NCBI GenBank assembly: GCA_002389765.1
Contig: DGQM01000011.1
Location: 1 to 64,000, forward strand
DNA from: Bacteroidetes bacterium UBA4414
Lineage (GTDB): Bacteria; Bacteroidota; Bacteroidia; Chitinophagales; Chitinophagaceae
Direction of reading: 5' to 3'
DNA: 64,000 nucleotides
The notes under the pieces are model-generated. The model saw only the letters and a list, made by a program, of their open reading frames with translations. It did no database searches and was not told the DNA's origin. This document shows, piece by piece, positions 26,858-35,215 of the stretch (positions are counted from its first letter, which is position 1; every line of letters starts with the position of its first letter). The translations under genes and the position numbers were made by a program.

Positions 26858-28510
26858 ATGAAAATCCTTAAGACAGCTATTGCATTGCTATTCTGCTCAC
26901 AAGCACTTGCACAAACACCTGTTACATTTACCGGCTTTGATATTGCTACGGGCTCTTTGGGTTTGGCCCCCAACAATTTCTTTGTTTCAGGTACAAAAAT
27001 GTATTTCATAGGCAGTACCCCCATTGTTGGCAGTGAGCTCTGTGTATCTGATGGCACAACGGCAGGCACCACTATTGTCAAAGACATTAATCCCGGTACT
27101 GCAGGCAGTGATATTCGAGAGTTTACCGAGATGGGCGGCAAAGTATATTTTGTGGCAAACGATGGCTCGCATGGAGAAGAGCTGTGGGTAACGGACGGTA
27201 CAGCCGCAGGCACGCAAATGGTAGCAGATATTGAGCCGGGCGCTAGTGGCTCCTATTGCAGATACCTGACAGTAAAGGGTAGCAACATAATATTTACCGC
27301 CTACAAAACAGGCAGCGGATTTGAGCTTTGGACAACAGATGGAACCTCCGCAGGCACACAACTGCTGAAAGATACAAGGCCCGGAAACTCTGACGGCTAT
27401 CCAAAATTTTTAACTTCTTTTAATGGAGCTATATATTTTCAAGCCTACGACAATACCAATGGCAGAGAACTATGGACTACAGATGGCACTACTGCAGGCA
27501 CACAGCTATTTAAAGATATTTATCCCGGCAATTCCACCTCAGACCCTCGCGAGTTTACAGTAGTTAACAATAAAATGATTTTCAGAGCAGAAGACGGCAC
27601 AAATGGTGCTGAAATGTGGGTAACTGACGGTACTGCTTCCGGCACACAGTTACTTAAAGACATCAAGCCGGGAGCCAGTGGCAGCATTAATTATACTGTT
27701 GTTCTTGACGATGTAAAACTACCTGTATATAATAACCGTGTATACTTCGGTGCAGACGATGGTGTTAATGGTCGTGAAATATGGTACACTGATGGCACTA
27801 CAGCTGGCACGCAATTGCTGAAGGATATTGTGCCGGGCGCAAGCGGCAACAACGACGTCACAACCTACCCAACAGCAATACACAATAACAAAATGTACTT
27901 TACGGCAAGTGAACCTGTTTATGGACAGGAAATATGGGAAACCGACGGCACTACAGCAGGCACACAACTGGCTATAGAAACACTGCCCGGAACCGGCGGA
28001 TCTATACCTGCTGTGTTGGCATCCTATGGCAGCAAATTATACATCACCGCTACAAACGCATCTATGGAGCGCAGGCTATACCAGTCGGACGGTACTACGG
28101 CAGGCACGTATGAAATTGCACCCGCCGGAGCCACCAATACCAGCCCTATTATTGAGTATACACAAAAATGTATTTTCAACAATGCACTGTATTTTCCTGC
28201 AAACTACAACGCTATAGGGCATGAAATGTGGTCTATTCAAGAGTCTACAACAAGCATTCCACTTGTTGCCAATACATCATTCATCACCCTATACCCCAAT
28301 CCCGCACACAACAACTTTACAATAAAAACAACTACTGCATTCAAAGCTGGCAGCGTAACGCTAACAGATGTAACAGGACGCGTTGTGAAAACCCAAAAGC
28401 TACATACGAATCTCGAAACGATAGCTGTAGAAGGCATAGCGCCCGGCATATACATGGTTGATGTGTGGCTGGATGACAAACTGAGTACGCAAAAACTGAT
28501 TATACAATAA
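26858..28510 (+). CDS. ELWxxDGT repeat T9SS protein 8 (ELW8)
   Basis: 550 aa. Signal peptide MKILKTAIALLFCSQALAQ. Eight DGT motifs, the first as ELCVSDGT with Cys in place of Trp. Sorting domain from ~478 (LYPNPAHNNFTIKTTT). Last gene of the uninterrupted array; a bidirectional terminator separates it from the convergent tail-sheath gene. A -7-like TATATTTA is at 26802-26809. Confidence 0.9.
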   Translation: MKILKTAIALLFCSQALAQTPVTFTGFDIATGSLGLAPNNFFVSGTKMYFIGSTPIVGSELCVSDGTTAGTTIVKDINPGTAGSDIREFTEMGGKVYFVANDGSHGEELWVTDGTAAGTQMVADIEPGASGSYCRYLTVKGSNIIFTAYKTGSGFELWTTDGTSAGTQLLKDTRPGNSDGYPKFLTSFNGAIYFQAYDNTNGRELWTTDGTTAGTQLFKDIYPGNSTSDPREFTVVNNKMIFRAEDGTNGAEMWVTDGTASGTQLLKDIKPGASGSINYTVVLDDVKLPVYNNRVYFGADDGVNGREIWYTDGTTAGTQLLKDIVPGASGNNDVTTYPTAIHNNKMYFTASEPVYGQEIWETDGTTAGTQLAIETLPGTGGSIPAVLASYGSKLYITATNASMERRLYQSDGTTAGTYEIAPAGATNTSPIIEYTQKCIFNNALYFPANYNAIGHEMWSIQESTTSIPLVANTSFITLYPNPAHNNFTIKTTTAFKAGSVTLTDVTGRVVKTQKLHTNLETIAVEGIAPGIYMVDVWLDDKLSTQKLIIQ

Positions 28511-28543
28511 ACAAAAGCCCCGCAGTGTGCGGGGCTTTTGTTT
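28509..28543. terminator. Bidirectional terminator between ELW8 and the tail-sheath gene
   Basis: Perfect 16-bp stem (28509-28524 with 28528-28543), three-base loop, A-run on one side and T-run on the other. It begins inside the ELW8 stop codon. Confidence 0.9.
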
Positions 28544-28544
28544 A

Positions 28545-29972
28545 TTAGCTTGTTTGCATCAGTTGTTGATATGTAAATATGATAAACTCTGCAGGACGAG
28601 TTATTGCAACACCTACTTCTACCCTCAGCACACCATCCAGCAGGTCATTATTCGTCATGCTACTACCAAGCCCTATTTTTACAAAAAATGCCTCTTCGGG
28701 TTTTGCACCTGCAAATGCACCTTGTGCCCATAAGCCTGTGAGAAAAGAATTGATACTTGCAGTAATTGCAACCCATGTATTGGCATTATTCGGCTCAAAC
28801 ACATATGCCTGACAGGCAAACTTTATACTCTGCTCTATCATTATCATCGTTCGCCTTACATTGATGTATCTCCAATCGTTGCTATTACCATCCAACGTAC
28901 GGGCACCCCATACCAGCAGGCCACGCCCGGCGAATGAACGGATTGCATTTACAGCTTTACCATCCAAAGGTACATTCATACCCTCTTGCTGGTTGTTACT
29001 AATAGATAATACAGGGCTTGCTACCGCATGCAGGCTTACATTAGCAGGTGCTTTCCATACACCAACAGCATTATCTACACTTGTATACACACCTGCCATT
29101 GCAGCCGATGGCGGCATCTTGTTAACAAGGCTCAATGCAGCTGCTTTTATGGCTTTATAATTATCGCTGAGCGCTAGCAATGCACTATCCGTACCCTCTA
29201 CACCAACTGTTGCACCATTTTGGATGATGGCATTATATGCTGCTACATGGGCAGGCTCCATATAGTTTTGTAAATCTGCAAACTGTGTATAGTCCAGTGC
29301 TGCATCGGTGGTTATGACAGTGTTCAGCCACGGGTAATATGCCACACCATAACTCCTGTCATCACCAAGTATAGCACTTCTGAAATTGCTGATATCATCA
29401 TCTATTGCATTGCAGGTATAGGTATCTAATATGGCAACGCGGCTTTGCATACACCTGCAATGCACAAGCATATCATTCATCAACGTATTGTAGTCTGCAT
29501 TACTCAGCAACAATGCATCCGGCACAACAAGTATTGTAGGTTCCGGCTCTTTCTTTAGTGTATCTATAGCTGCTTGTATAGCTGCAAGTGTGGGTGTTGT
29601 ATTATAGCCCCCTGCCGATATAATGTAACAACGGCCGCCACCATTTGCATAAAACAGGCGCAAGCTGTTGTATAGTCTGTACATCAATACACCATCCAGA
29701 TCAACTATATACGATTTGCCGTTTATCGGGAAAGCGAGAGCATCATTGCTTTCAATCAGTTTGAATTTGTATTGGGGCGCTTTACCGAATAATTGGTCAT
29801 ACTCTACCAATGAGGAAATGACGATGGGTATATTCAGCAAAGAACGGCCATTTAGCGACAAAGCCTTTTCTGTATGGCCTATAAATGCGGGCACAGCAGT
29901 ATTCACCTGCCTTGTACTATTGGGGAAAGTGTTTTTTTCTTCGATATAAACATCGGGCGTTTTGTATAGCAT
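28545..29972 (-). CDS. Contractile phage-tail sheath-like protein (orphan)
   Basis: 475 aa from ATG at 29972 (MLYKTPDVYIEEKNTF); an upstream in-frame ATG at 30017 would add 15 residues unlike the family. The N-terminal PDVYIEE and the C-terminal segment with LRVEVGVAITRPAEFIIF are hallmark regions of the tail-sheath family of contractile injection systems (phage tails, tailocins, eCIS). In those systems the sheath wraps an inner tube and drives contraction. No tube, baseplate, spike or AAA+ gene is within the window, so the rest of a machine, if any, is elsewhere. It starts 54 bp downstream of the response-regulator stop on the same strand and may share its operon. Confidence 0.8.
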   Translation of the reverse strand: MLYKTPDVYIEEKNTFPNSTRQVNTAVPAFIGHTEKALSLNGRSLLNIPIVISSLVEYDQLFGKAPQYKFKLIESNDALAFPINGKSYIVDLDGVLMYRLYNSLRLFYANGGGRCYIISAGGYNTTPTLAAIQAAIDTLKKEPEPTILVVPDALLLSNADYNTLMNDMLVHCRCMQSRVAILDTYTCNAIDDDISNFRSAILGDDRSYGVAYYPWLNTVITTDAALDYTQFADLQNYMEPAHVAAYNAIIQNGATVGVEGTDSALLALSDNYKAIKAAALSLVNKMPPSAAMAGVYTSVDNAVGVWKAPANVSLHAVASPVLSISNNQQEGMNVPLDGKAVNAIRSFAGRGLLVWGARTLDGNSNDWRYINVRRTMIMIEQSIKFACQAYVFEPNNANTWVAITASINSFLTGLWAQGAFAGAKPEEAFFVKIGLGSSMTNNDLLDGVLRVEVGVAITRPAEFIIFTYQQLMQTS

Positions 29973-30026
29973 ATGTTTTATGATGTAGTTGCTGCAAGAT
30001 ATATATTGTAGCAACAATACACCCTA

Positions 30027-30677
30027 TTATTCTGCAATGCCATTCTTCACCGCGTATACTACAAGGCCGGCTGTATTGCGCACACCTATTTTCTCCAGCA
30101 GGGTGCTGCGTATGCCTTCTACGGTGCGCTGGCTCAAGAATACTTTTTCGGCTATCTCTGCATTGGTATGTTCCATGCATATCAGGCGCAGTATTTCTTT
30201 TTCCTTATCGTTCAGCTGCACGTTTTCTTTGGTGCGTTGCTCTATCTGTTTCTTCTTCACAATGGTTTTCAGCATCAGCTTGCTCACCATATCGTTGAAG
30301 TAGTAGTCGTTTTCAGCAACGGCGTGTATGGCCTTGATGATTTCTTCGGGGTCGGCATTTTTGGTCAGGTAGCCATTTACGCCCATATCCAGCATGTGCA
30401 GTACAAAGTTTTCATCATCATACATTGTCAGCACTATAATCTTTACATCCGGATATTTTGCTTTTACGGCCTTGGTGGCTTCCATACCGTCCATCTCTGG
30501 CATCTTCATATCCATCAGTATCACATCGGGCTGTATGCTGCCCAGCAATTGCAATAGCTGCACACCGTTCTCTGCCTCGCCCACACACTTCAGCACAGCA
30601 TCGCTATTGAGGGTATAGTGCAAGCCCTGGCGAAAAACTTTATGATCGTCTGCTATGATGTACGTAATAATAGCCAT
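30027..30677 (-). CDS. NarL/FixJ-family response regulator
   Basis: 216 aa. Receiver domain (1-~120) with the acidic pair Asp10/Asp11, phospho-acceptor Asp56 in ILMDMKMPEMDG, Thr84 and Lys106. LuxR-type HTH at ~150-212 (EKEILRLICMEHTNAEIAEK, then SQRTVEGIRSTLLEKI). Partner of the histidine kinase whose stop is 2 nt upstream. Likely activates genes on an envelope or extracellular cue; targets unknown, but the tail-sheath gene downstream is an obvious candidate for co-expression. Confidence 0.93.
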   Translation of the reverse strand: MAIITYIIADDHKVFRQGLHYTLNSDAVLKCVGEAENGVQLLQLLGSIQPDVILMDMKMPEMDGMEATKAVKAKYPDVKIIVLTMYDDENFVLHMLDMGVNGYLTKNADPEEIIKAIHAVAENDYYFNDMVSKLMLKTIVKKKQIEQRTKENVQLNDKEKEILRLICMEHTNAEIAEKVFLSQRTVEGIRSTLLEKIGVRNTAGLVVYAVKNGIAE

Positions 30678-30679
30678 GC

Positions 30680-31435
30680 CTACAGCGGTATTTGTATAAT
30701 GGTATGATACCAGTTTTCTTCCTTATCAAAGCTAATGCTGCCGTTCAATACTTTCAAACGGTTCACAATGTTTTTAAGCCCGGTAGCATCTTTCTTGTAT
30801 ATATATTCCTGAAAGCGCTCTTGTGTAATACCTTGCTTTCCGTTGTGGCTGAAGCGTAGTTCCAACCCGCCGGGCTGGCGCTCTGCGCTTACCTCTGCCC
30901 TGTCTGCACCTGCGTGCTTCAGTGTGTTGTTCAGCAGCTCTTGCATAATGCGATACAGTGCCAACGATTTGTTTTCGTCCAGCACAGGCAGCTCATCGCC
31001 CGAGAAGTCGATGTATATCACACCGCTTTTGTTGAATACATCGAAGAAAGATTGTAATGCCAATTGCAGCCCCAGCTTTTGCAGCATGGCAGGCTGCAGG
31101 CGGTGGCTCAGGTTGCGTATTTTGCCAATGGTTTCGTCTATCAGTTGTTGCGATTGCTCGAAAGCCTCACTACCTGCCCCTTCTTTATTGGCCATGCGCA
31201 GGTACAGCCTTACCGATGCCAGCGTTGCACCCACATCATCGTGCAGCTCTGCGGCAATACGCATGCGTTCATCCTCCTCTGCACGGATAGCGGCTTCGGT
31301 CAGTTCTTTTTCTCTTATTAGATTTATACTAGTAATCCTTTTTTGATAATAAACGACGAACAAAACAACTGCCAATGCCAGAACTAACATTATTAAAGCA
31401 GTTGTAACTATGAATATAAGAATACTATCATTCAT
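30680..31435 (-). CDS. NarX-type sensor histidine kinase, minimal
   Basis: 251 aa. One N-terminal TM helix (~5-29), a short coiled coil, HisKA_3 dimerisation helix with His65 in IAAELHDDVGATLASV, then a HATPase domain with N box ELLNNTLKHAGA and a degenerate G box (KKDATGLKNIVNRL). No periplasmic sensor domain, so sensing probably needs a partner: the six-helix membrane protein encoded upstream overlaps this gene by 8 nt. Signals by phosphotransfer to the response regulator encoded 2 nt downstream. Confidence 0.9.
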   Translation of the reverse strand: MNDSILIFIVTTALIMLVLALAVVLFVVYYQKRITSINLIREKELTEAAIRAEEDERMRIAAELHDDVGATLASVRLYLRMANKEGAGSEAFEQSQQLIDETIGKIRNLSHRLQPAMLQKLGLQLALQSFFDVFNKSGVIYIDFSGDELPVLDENKSLALYRIMQELLNNTLKHAGADRAEVSAERQPGGLELRFSHNGKQGITQERFQEYIYKKDATGLKNIVNRLKVLNGSISFDKEENWYHTIIQIPL

Positions 31436-32048
31436 TCTTCTTAGATAAAGCTACAGCAAATAAAATATTAACCGCAAGATTCAATCCACGATATATTAAC
31501 CATATAATTCCGAAATCTGCACTGTTGTTTTTCATCAGATAATCTTCAAAAAGGAAGAAAATCTCTTTAGCTGAACATCCAATCAAGACTGAAACATTTA
31601 TCCAAAAAAACATAGAATCTGTAATGTATAAATGCGCTCTCTTCTGAGATAAAAAAACAAATCCTAGTAATGCATAAATAATGTAGTAGAAATAAAATAC
31701 AGCAGCACCTATACCATTACGATTTTCGAAACCTATATAATACACCTGCAAAACGTACAATACTGAGGAGGATATAAGTATACTAAGCAATACCTTATTC
31801 CAATTTCGAGGATAATACTGATAATAAATTGCAGAAATTAACCAATACTCTACTAAGACATACAAGTTTGCAACAGGGAATATATTTACGTGAAATCCTC
31901 TTTTGAGGATTATCAAGAAAACATCAAAGACAAACCCTGTTAAGATAAATTTCCACAACAAGGTTTGCCTATTTCTATATCCGACTAATAATGGAATTAA
32001 GAATGATGCAACGGATAAAACTAGAGATATTAGTTGTAATTGGCTCAT
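31428..32048 (-). CDS. Multi-pass membrane protein coupled to the histidine kinase
   Basis: 206 aa with about six hydrophobic helices (starts LQLISLVLSVASFLIPLLVG; last helix LNLAVNILFAVALS). No catalytic motif seen and no family recognised. It overlaps the kinase start by 8 nt, and its own ATG overlaps the upstream stop (TAATG at 32046-32050), so the three are translationally coupled. More AT-rich than the kinase. Most likely the input or sensor module for a kinase that lacks one; this is inferred from gene order. Confidence 0.65.
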   Translation of the reverse strand: MSQLQLISLVLSVASFLIPLLVGYRNRQTLLWKFILTGFVFDVFLIILKRGFHVNIFPVANLYVLVEYWLISAIYYQYYPRNWNKVLLSILISSSVLYVLQVYYIGFENRNGIGAAVFYFYYIIYALLGFVFLSQKRAHLYITDSMFFWINVSVLIGCSAKEIFFLFEDYLMKNNSADFGIIWLIYRGLNLAVNILFAVALSKKNE

Positions 32049-32494
32049 TACGGATGCAAATCACTCAAATCAAAATGTAAAACACCACCTCCACTCACTG
32101 CTTTAAATACAATATCATACTGACCATTTGCATTCTTTGCTTTGTAAAAGTGAAACTCCTGTACATCCATCATTTGCTTGATGCCCTTAAACAATGGAAT
32201 AGAGTAATACTTAGTTGTTTCCAACATCTCCACAAGCGTTACATCTACATTATTCGAGTTTGTATCATTCTCATCTGTATCAAACCTCAACCGCATAGTT
32301 GTACAATCTGCATCACTAATCATGTCATTAATTTCATTCCATGTTTTCATACACGACGCTACTGCAGGTGTAGGAGTACCCCAAAATGCACTCACCATCG
32401 TATTGAACTTGGCCTGTGTTATCTTATGATTATTGGCAATTGTCTGCTGGTCTGCAGGGTTGGTACAGTCGTACCTTGCTTCTGTATTACTCAT
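32048..32494 (-). CDS. Conserved-looking unknown protein, first gene of the two-component operon
   Basis: 148 aa, no signal peptide or TM segment, several Cys (three in the first 65 residues). The family is not recognised. It does not resemble Hcp or phage tube proteins, although a sheath gene lies downstream. ATG at 32494; the stop shares one base with the next start, so it belongs to the operon running to the response regulator and possibly to the sheath. An export or contractile-system link is only a guess from position. Confidence 0.6.
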   Translation of the reverse strand: MSNTEARYDCTNPADQQTIANNHKITQAKFNTMVSAFWGTPTPAVASCMKTWNEINDMISDADCTTMRLRFDTDENDTNSNNVDVTLVEMLETTKYYSIPLFKGIKQMMDVQEFHFYKAKNANGQYDIVFKAVSGGGVLHFDLSDLHP

Positions 32495-32682
32495 AGTTAG
32501 TTTGTTTTCCTATAAAGATAAAAGAAGCTGCGAGGTTTGTGCAAGTACCTATGCCCATTTCGCGTATCGATTCGCAGAAAATGCGTATTTCTACGCACCG
32601 CAAATCAGGGTTTCCAACCTTTTTCATCTATAGCAGTTTGCAGACCTTTATATCTCAAACACAGCCCCGAAATCTTTACACT

Positions 32683-32745
32683 ATGCTACCCATACATACC
32701 CCAACGCTATTGGTTTTTCATTTTCCCTTATACGGATACAGGTAG
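32683..32745 (+). other. Very short ORF in a promoter-terminator interval (20 codons)
   Basis: Between 32495 and 32911 there is no normal gene. ATG 32683 opens 20 codons rich in Leu, Phe and Pro, preceded by an AATCTTTA box (32671-32678) and followed by a hairpin with a T-run at 32777-32801. It may be a tiny transcript like the units at 3.9-4.7 kb. Weak evidence. Confidence 0.2.
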
Positions 32746-32776
32746 TATCCATCCACGTACCCCTAATGAAACCCCT

Positions 32777-32801
32777 GCCCCTCAAAAGGCGGGGCTTTTT
32801 T
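32777..32801 (+). terminator. Terminator upstream of ELW9
   Basis: GCCCC (32777-32781) with GGGGC (32791-32795), then TTTTTT. No long gene precedes it on this strand. Confidence 0.6.
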
Positions 32802-32876
32802 ATTTGGAGACACGACAACCACATTAAATACTGCTTAAAATTGAATGGTGCATTATACTACAGCCAACATTAGCCA

Positions 32877-32884
32877 TACATTTG
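32877..32884 (+). promoter_or_regulatory. -7 element of ELW9
   Basis: Exact TACATTTG, 27 nt before the ATG; no well-placed TTG. Confidence 0.55.
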
Positions 32885-32911
32885 TAAAACACTTTATAAA
32901 ACCTTTTTAAT

Positions 32912-34516
32912 ATGAAATACCTTTCAACTCTTAATCTATTATTACTGTCTGCATTCAGCGCTACTGCACAACTTTCTTTCAACGAAATAATTCTGAACCC
33001 GGGTATAGCTTCATCTACTCCACATAATATGAGGGATGTAAATGGCACGATGTACTTTCAGGCAGAGCGTGCAGGACAAGGTAACGAGCTCTGGGCTACA
33101 GATGGAACTGCAGCAGGCACCAGATTTATTAAAGACCTCTACAGCGGGCCCAACAGCTCAAACCCGCACAGCTTCGTTGGCATGAATGGCAAAGTCTATT
33201 TTTTGGCTAAAGGTGCGAACAAGACTGACGACCTGTGGGAAACAGACGGTACTACAACAGGAACGAAACTAATATTTCAAAGCAATTTCAACAATGCCAT
33301 CGGCGCTACAGCACTTCGGGTAATGAATGGCAAAATATACTTTAACGCTATGACAGCTACAGAAGGTCTGGAAATATGGGAAAGTGACGGAACTACTGCC
33401 GGCACCAAACTATTGAAAGACATTAATGCAGGCACCGGCAACGGCGGGTTTGGCTATAGCATAGTATATAACAACAAGCTATATTTTGAGGCATTTGATG
33501 GCACCACCAGTGCACTATGGAGTACAGATGGCACAACAGCGGGCACTATAAAAGTGAGCAACAATCCTGTTTCGTACATCTACAATATGTGTGTGCTGAA
33601 CAACATGATATACTTTACCGCAACAGATGCCACAGGGCGTGTGTTGTATAAGTCTGACGGTAGTAATGCGGGTACTGTGCCTGTAGCAACCCTTAGCACC
33701 AGCACCGTTGCAACGCCATCATTATCAGAGGAAGTAATGGTGAATAACAAACTGTATTTTGTAAATACAGACAATAATACCCAGCAAATATGGGCTACAG
33801 ATGGTACTACCACCGGCACAATAAAGCTGAAGGAAATCGCCAACACATCTGCAGGTTCTATAACAAACCTAACTGTATATAACGCCAATGTGTACTTTGC
33901 AATACAAAACAAGAACAGTGCAGTATTATACAACACAGATGGCATTACCGGCAATACAAAAACTGCAAATGGCTTTACTGCAAATGCAAACACGTTTACA
34001 AAAATAACAGACCTTACAAGCCATAATGGCTACTTGTATTTCACTGCCTATTCGCCATATTATCTTAGCAATCAACTATATGCTGTAAATCCTGATGGAG
34101 AAGTGATGAATATAAAACCTGCAGGAAATAGCGTAACAAACACAATGCCTAACTACAGCGGCTACATACACTCATTCAACAATAAACTTTTTGTAGCAGC
34201 AGCGTTCAACAGCAACGAAGGTTTTGAACTCTGGAGCATAGAAGGCACACCAACAGGCATTAGCAATACAGCTGCAAAAGCTGCCAATACCTTCACACTG
34301 TACCCTAACCCTGCAACAGATGTATTGCATATAAAAACAGGCAACGTCAACAAACAGGCAAGCATCCGTATTGTTAATCAACTGGGGCAAACTGTAGTAG
34401 CTGAAGATATTACAAACAAAAACACCATTTCGCTGCTAGGCATTGCTCCCGGCACCTACACTGCAACTATAGATGCTGATGGCCAACGCGAAACGCAACA
34501 ACTAACCATTCAATAG
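32912..34516 (+). CDS. ELWxxDGT repeat T9SS protein 9 (ELW9), dispersed copy
   Basis: 534 aa. Signal peptide MKYLSTLNLLLLSAFSATAQ. Five clean DGT motifs plus DGS and DGI variants. The sorting domain (LYPNPATDVLHIKTGN from ~459) is of a different sequence type from those of ELW1-8 and has not taken part in their 3'-end homogenisation. Separated from the array by the tail-sheath/two-component block, which may have been inserted or inverted between them. Confidence 0.88.
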   Translation: MKYLSTLNLLLLSAFSATAQLSFNEIILNPGIASSTPHNMRDVNGTMYFQAERAGQGNELWATDGTAAGTRFIKDLYSGPNSSNPHSFVGMNGKVYFLAKGANKTDDLWETDGTTTGTKLIFQSNFNNAIGATALRVMNGKIYFNAMTATEGLEIWESDGTTAGTKLLKDINAGTGNGGFGYSIVYNNKLYFEAFDGTTSALWSTDGTTAGTIKVSNNPVSYIYNMCVLNNMIYFTATDATGRVLYKSDGSNAGTVPVATLSTSTVATPSLSEEVMVNNKLYFVNTDNNTQQIWATDGTTTGTIKLKEIANTSAGSITNLTVYNANVYFAIQNKNSAVLYNTDGITGNTKTANGFTANANTFTKITDLTSHNGYLYFTAYSPYYLSNQLYAVNPDGEVMNIKPAGNSVTNTMPNYSGYIHSFNNKLFVAAAFNSNEGFELWSIEGTPTGISNTAAKAANTFTLYPNPATDVLHIKTGNVNKQASIRIVNQLGQTVVAEDITNKNTISLLGIAPGTYTATIDADGQRETQQLTIQ

Positions 34517-34537
34517 CATCCATCATTTATATTATAC

Positions 34538-34569
34538 AAAAAGCCCCGCCAGATGCGGGGCTTTTTATT
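34538..34569 (+). terminator. Terminator of ELW9
   Basis: Perfect 12-bp stem AAAAAGCCCCGC/GCGGGGCTTTTT (34538-34549 with 34555-34566) and T-run. Confidence 0.92.
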
Positions 34570-34709
34570 TGCCATTCACCCAAAAATGACATTACACATT
34601 CAGCCATAACCCACTATTTAAAGGTCATTCACCTTGCACATACATTATAGTACACAATAATAAACCCAAAAATAGGGTCAAATAGAAACGCCCTGAAGGG
34701 GTGATTTTT

Positions 34710-34717
34710 TACTTTTG
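34710..34717 (+). promoter_or_regulatory. -7 element of the candidate ncRNA
   Basis: Exact TACTTTTG with no gene within 200 nt downstream. No TTG at -33. Confidence 0.55.
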
Positions 34718-34722
34718 CAGGT

Positions 34723-34901
34723 GTGATAATCCCTCTTGGCAGGAACAACCATATTTTTTGTTTGTTTTGTTTGGAAGGGGCGGTTCTCCGCCCTTTATTC
34801 CCAACCCGGCAAACAAATGAAGTTCTTTTTTACCCCTTTGCATGAGTGCATAAAGTAAAAATCCTCGTGGTGCAACACCCCATTGCCCCGGGGATTTTTT
34901 C
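34723..34901 (+). ncRNA. Candidate structured non-coding RNA (~178 nt)
   Basis: Promoter at 34710-34717 and a terminator-like end (GGGGATTTTTT to ~34900) bracket a region without a credible ORF. The ends pair: AATCCC (34728-34733) with GGGATT and GGCA (34738-34741) with TGCC, making a closing stem with an internal loop. Inside, TTTGTTTG (~34757-34764) pairs with CAAACAAA (~34810-34817) around a hairpin GGCGG-TTCT-CCGCC; a second arm pairs TTTTTAC with GTAAAAA around CTTTGCA/TGCATAAAG. Such nested pairing is typical of a structured RNA; a 6S-like RNA is one possibility by size and shape, but I recognise no diagnostic sequence. Confidence 0.5.
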
Positions 34902-34910
34902 ATTACTGCT

Positions 34911-34918
34911 TATCTTTG
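34911..34918 (+). promoter_or_regulatory. -7 element directly upstream of the 74-aa gene
   Basis: Exact TATCTTTG; the ATG at 34923 is only 5 nt after it, so the transcript would be leaderless or nearly so. Confidence 0.6.
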
Positions 34919-34922
34919 CAGT

Positions 34923-35147
34923 ATGGATAAGCAACAGGAAACCGAAATTCATAAACAACTGATAGATATCAGCATCAAATCGCATATACAATCGCTGATG
35001 ACGGAAGGGCAGATAGACGAAAGTGATTTTTACCTGAATGCCGATGGCGATAAGATGATAAACATAACCGACGATGCGGGCGATGTGATTGTCTTCAACT
35101 ACACACAAGGCAGGCTGCAGAGCTATGCGGGTAGGTTGAGGGATTGA
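34923..35147 (+). CDS. Small acidic cytoplasmic protein (74 aa), unknown
   Basis: 74 aa, no signal peptide or TM segment. Helical first third (KQQETEIHKQLIDISIKSHI), then an acidic turn-rich part (DESDFYLNADGDKMINITDDAGD) ending with a strand VIVFNYTQGRL. No family recognised. Promoter 5 nt upstream and typical codon use support a real gene. Single-gene unit. Confidence 0.65.
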   Translation: MDKQQETEIHKQLIDISIKSHIQSLMTEGQIDESDFYLNADGDKMINITDDAGDVIVFNYTQGRLQSYAGRLRD

Positions 35148-35215
35148 ACATTGCCGACAAATATTAAGGATTAATTATCTTAGTTCAACAAAATAATCAT
35201 CTTAAACAAATCTTG

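Noticed and set aside
14434..28510. Regularly spaced short repeats suggesting CRISPR
   Set aside because: They are codon-level repeats of the (S/T)DGT propeller motif inside ORFs with ~150-bp spacing, and no cas gene is present.
28545..29972. Prophage hypothesis for the tail-sheath gene
   Set aside because: No integrase, capsid, terminase, tube or lysis gene and no attachment repeats in the window.
32048..32494. Idea that the 148-aa protein is an Hcp/tube partner of the tail sheath
   Set aside because: No tube-protein motifs or strand pattern recognised; it is coupled to the kinase operon instead.
32539..32745. 68-codon plus frame before ELW9
   Set aside because: Low-quality sequence with no start context; only the 20-codon frame inside a promoter-terminator interval was kept, at low confidence.
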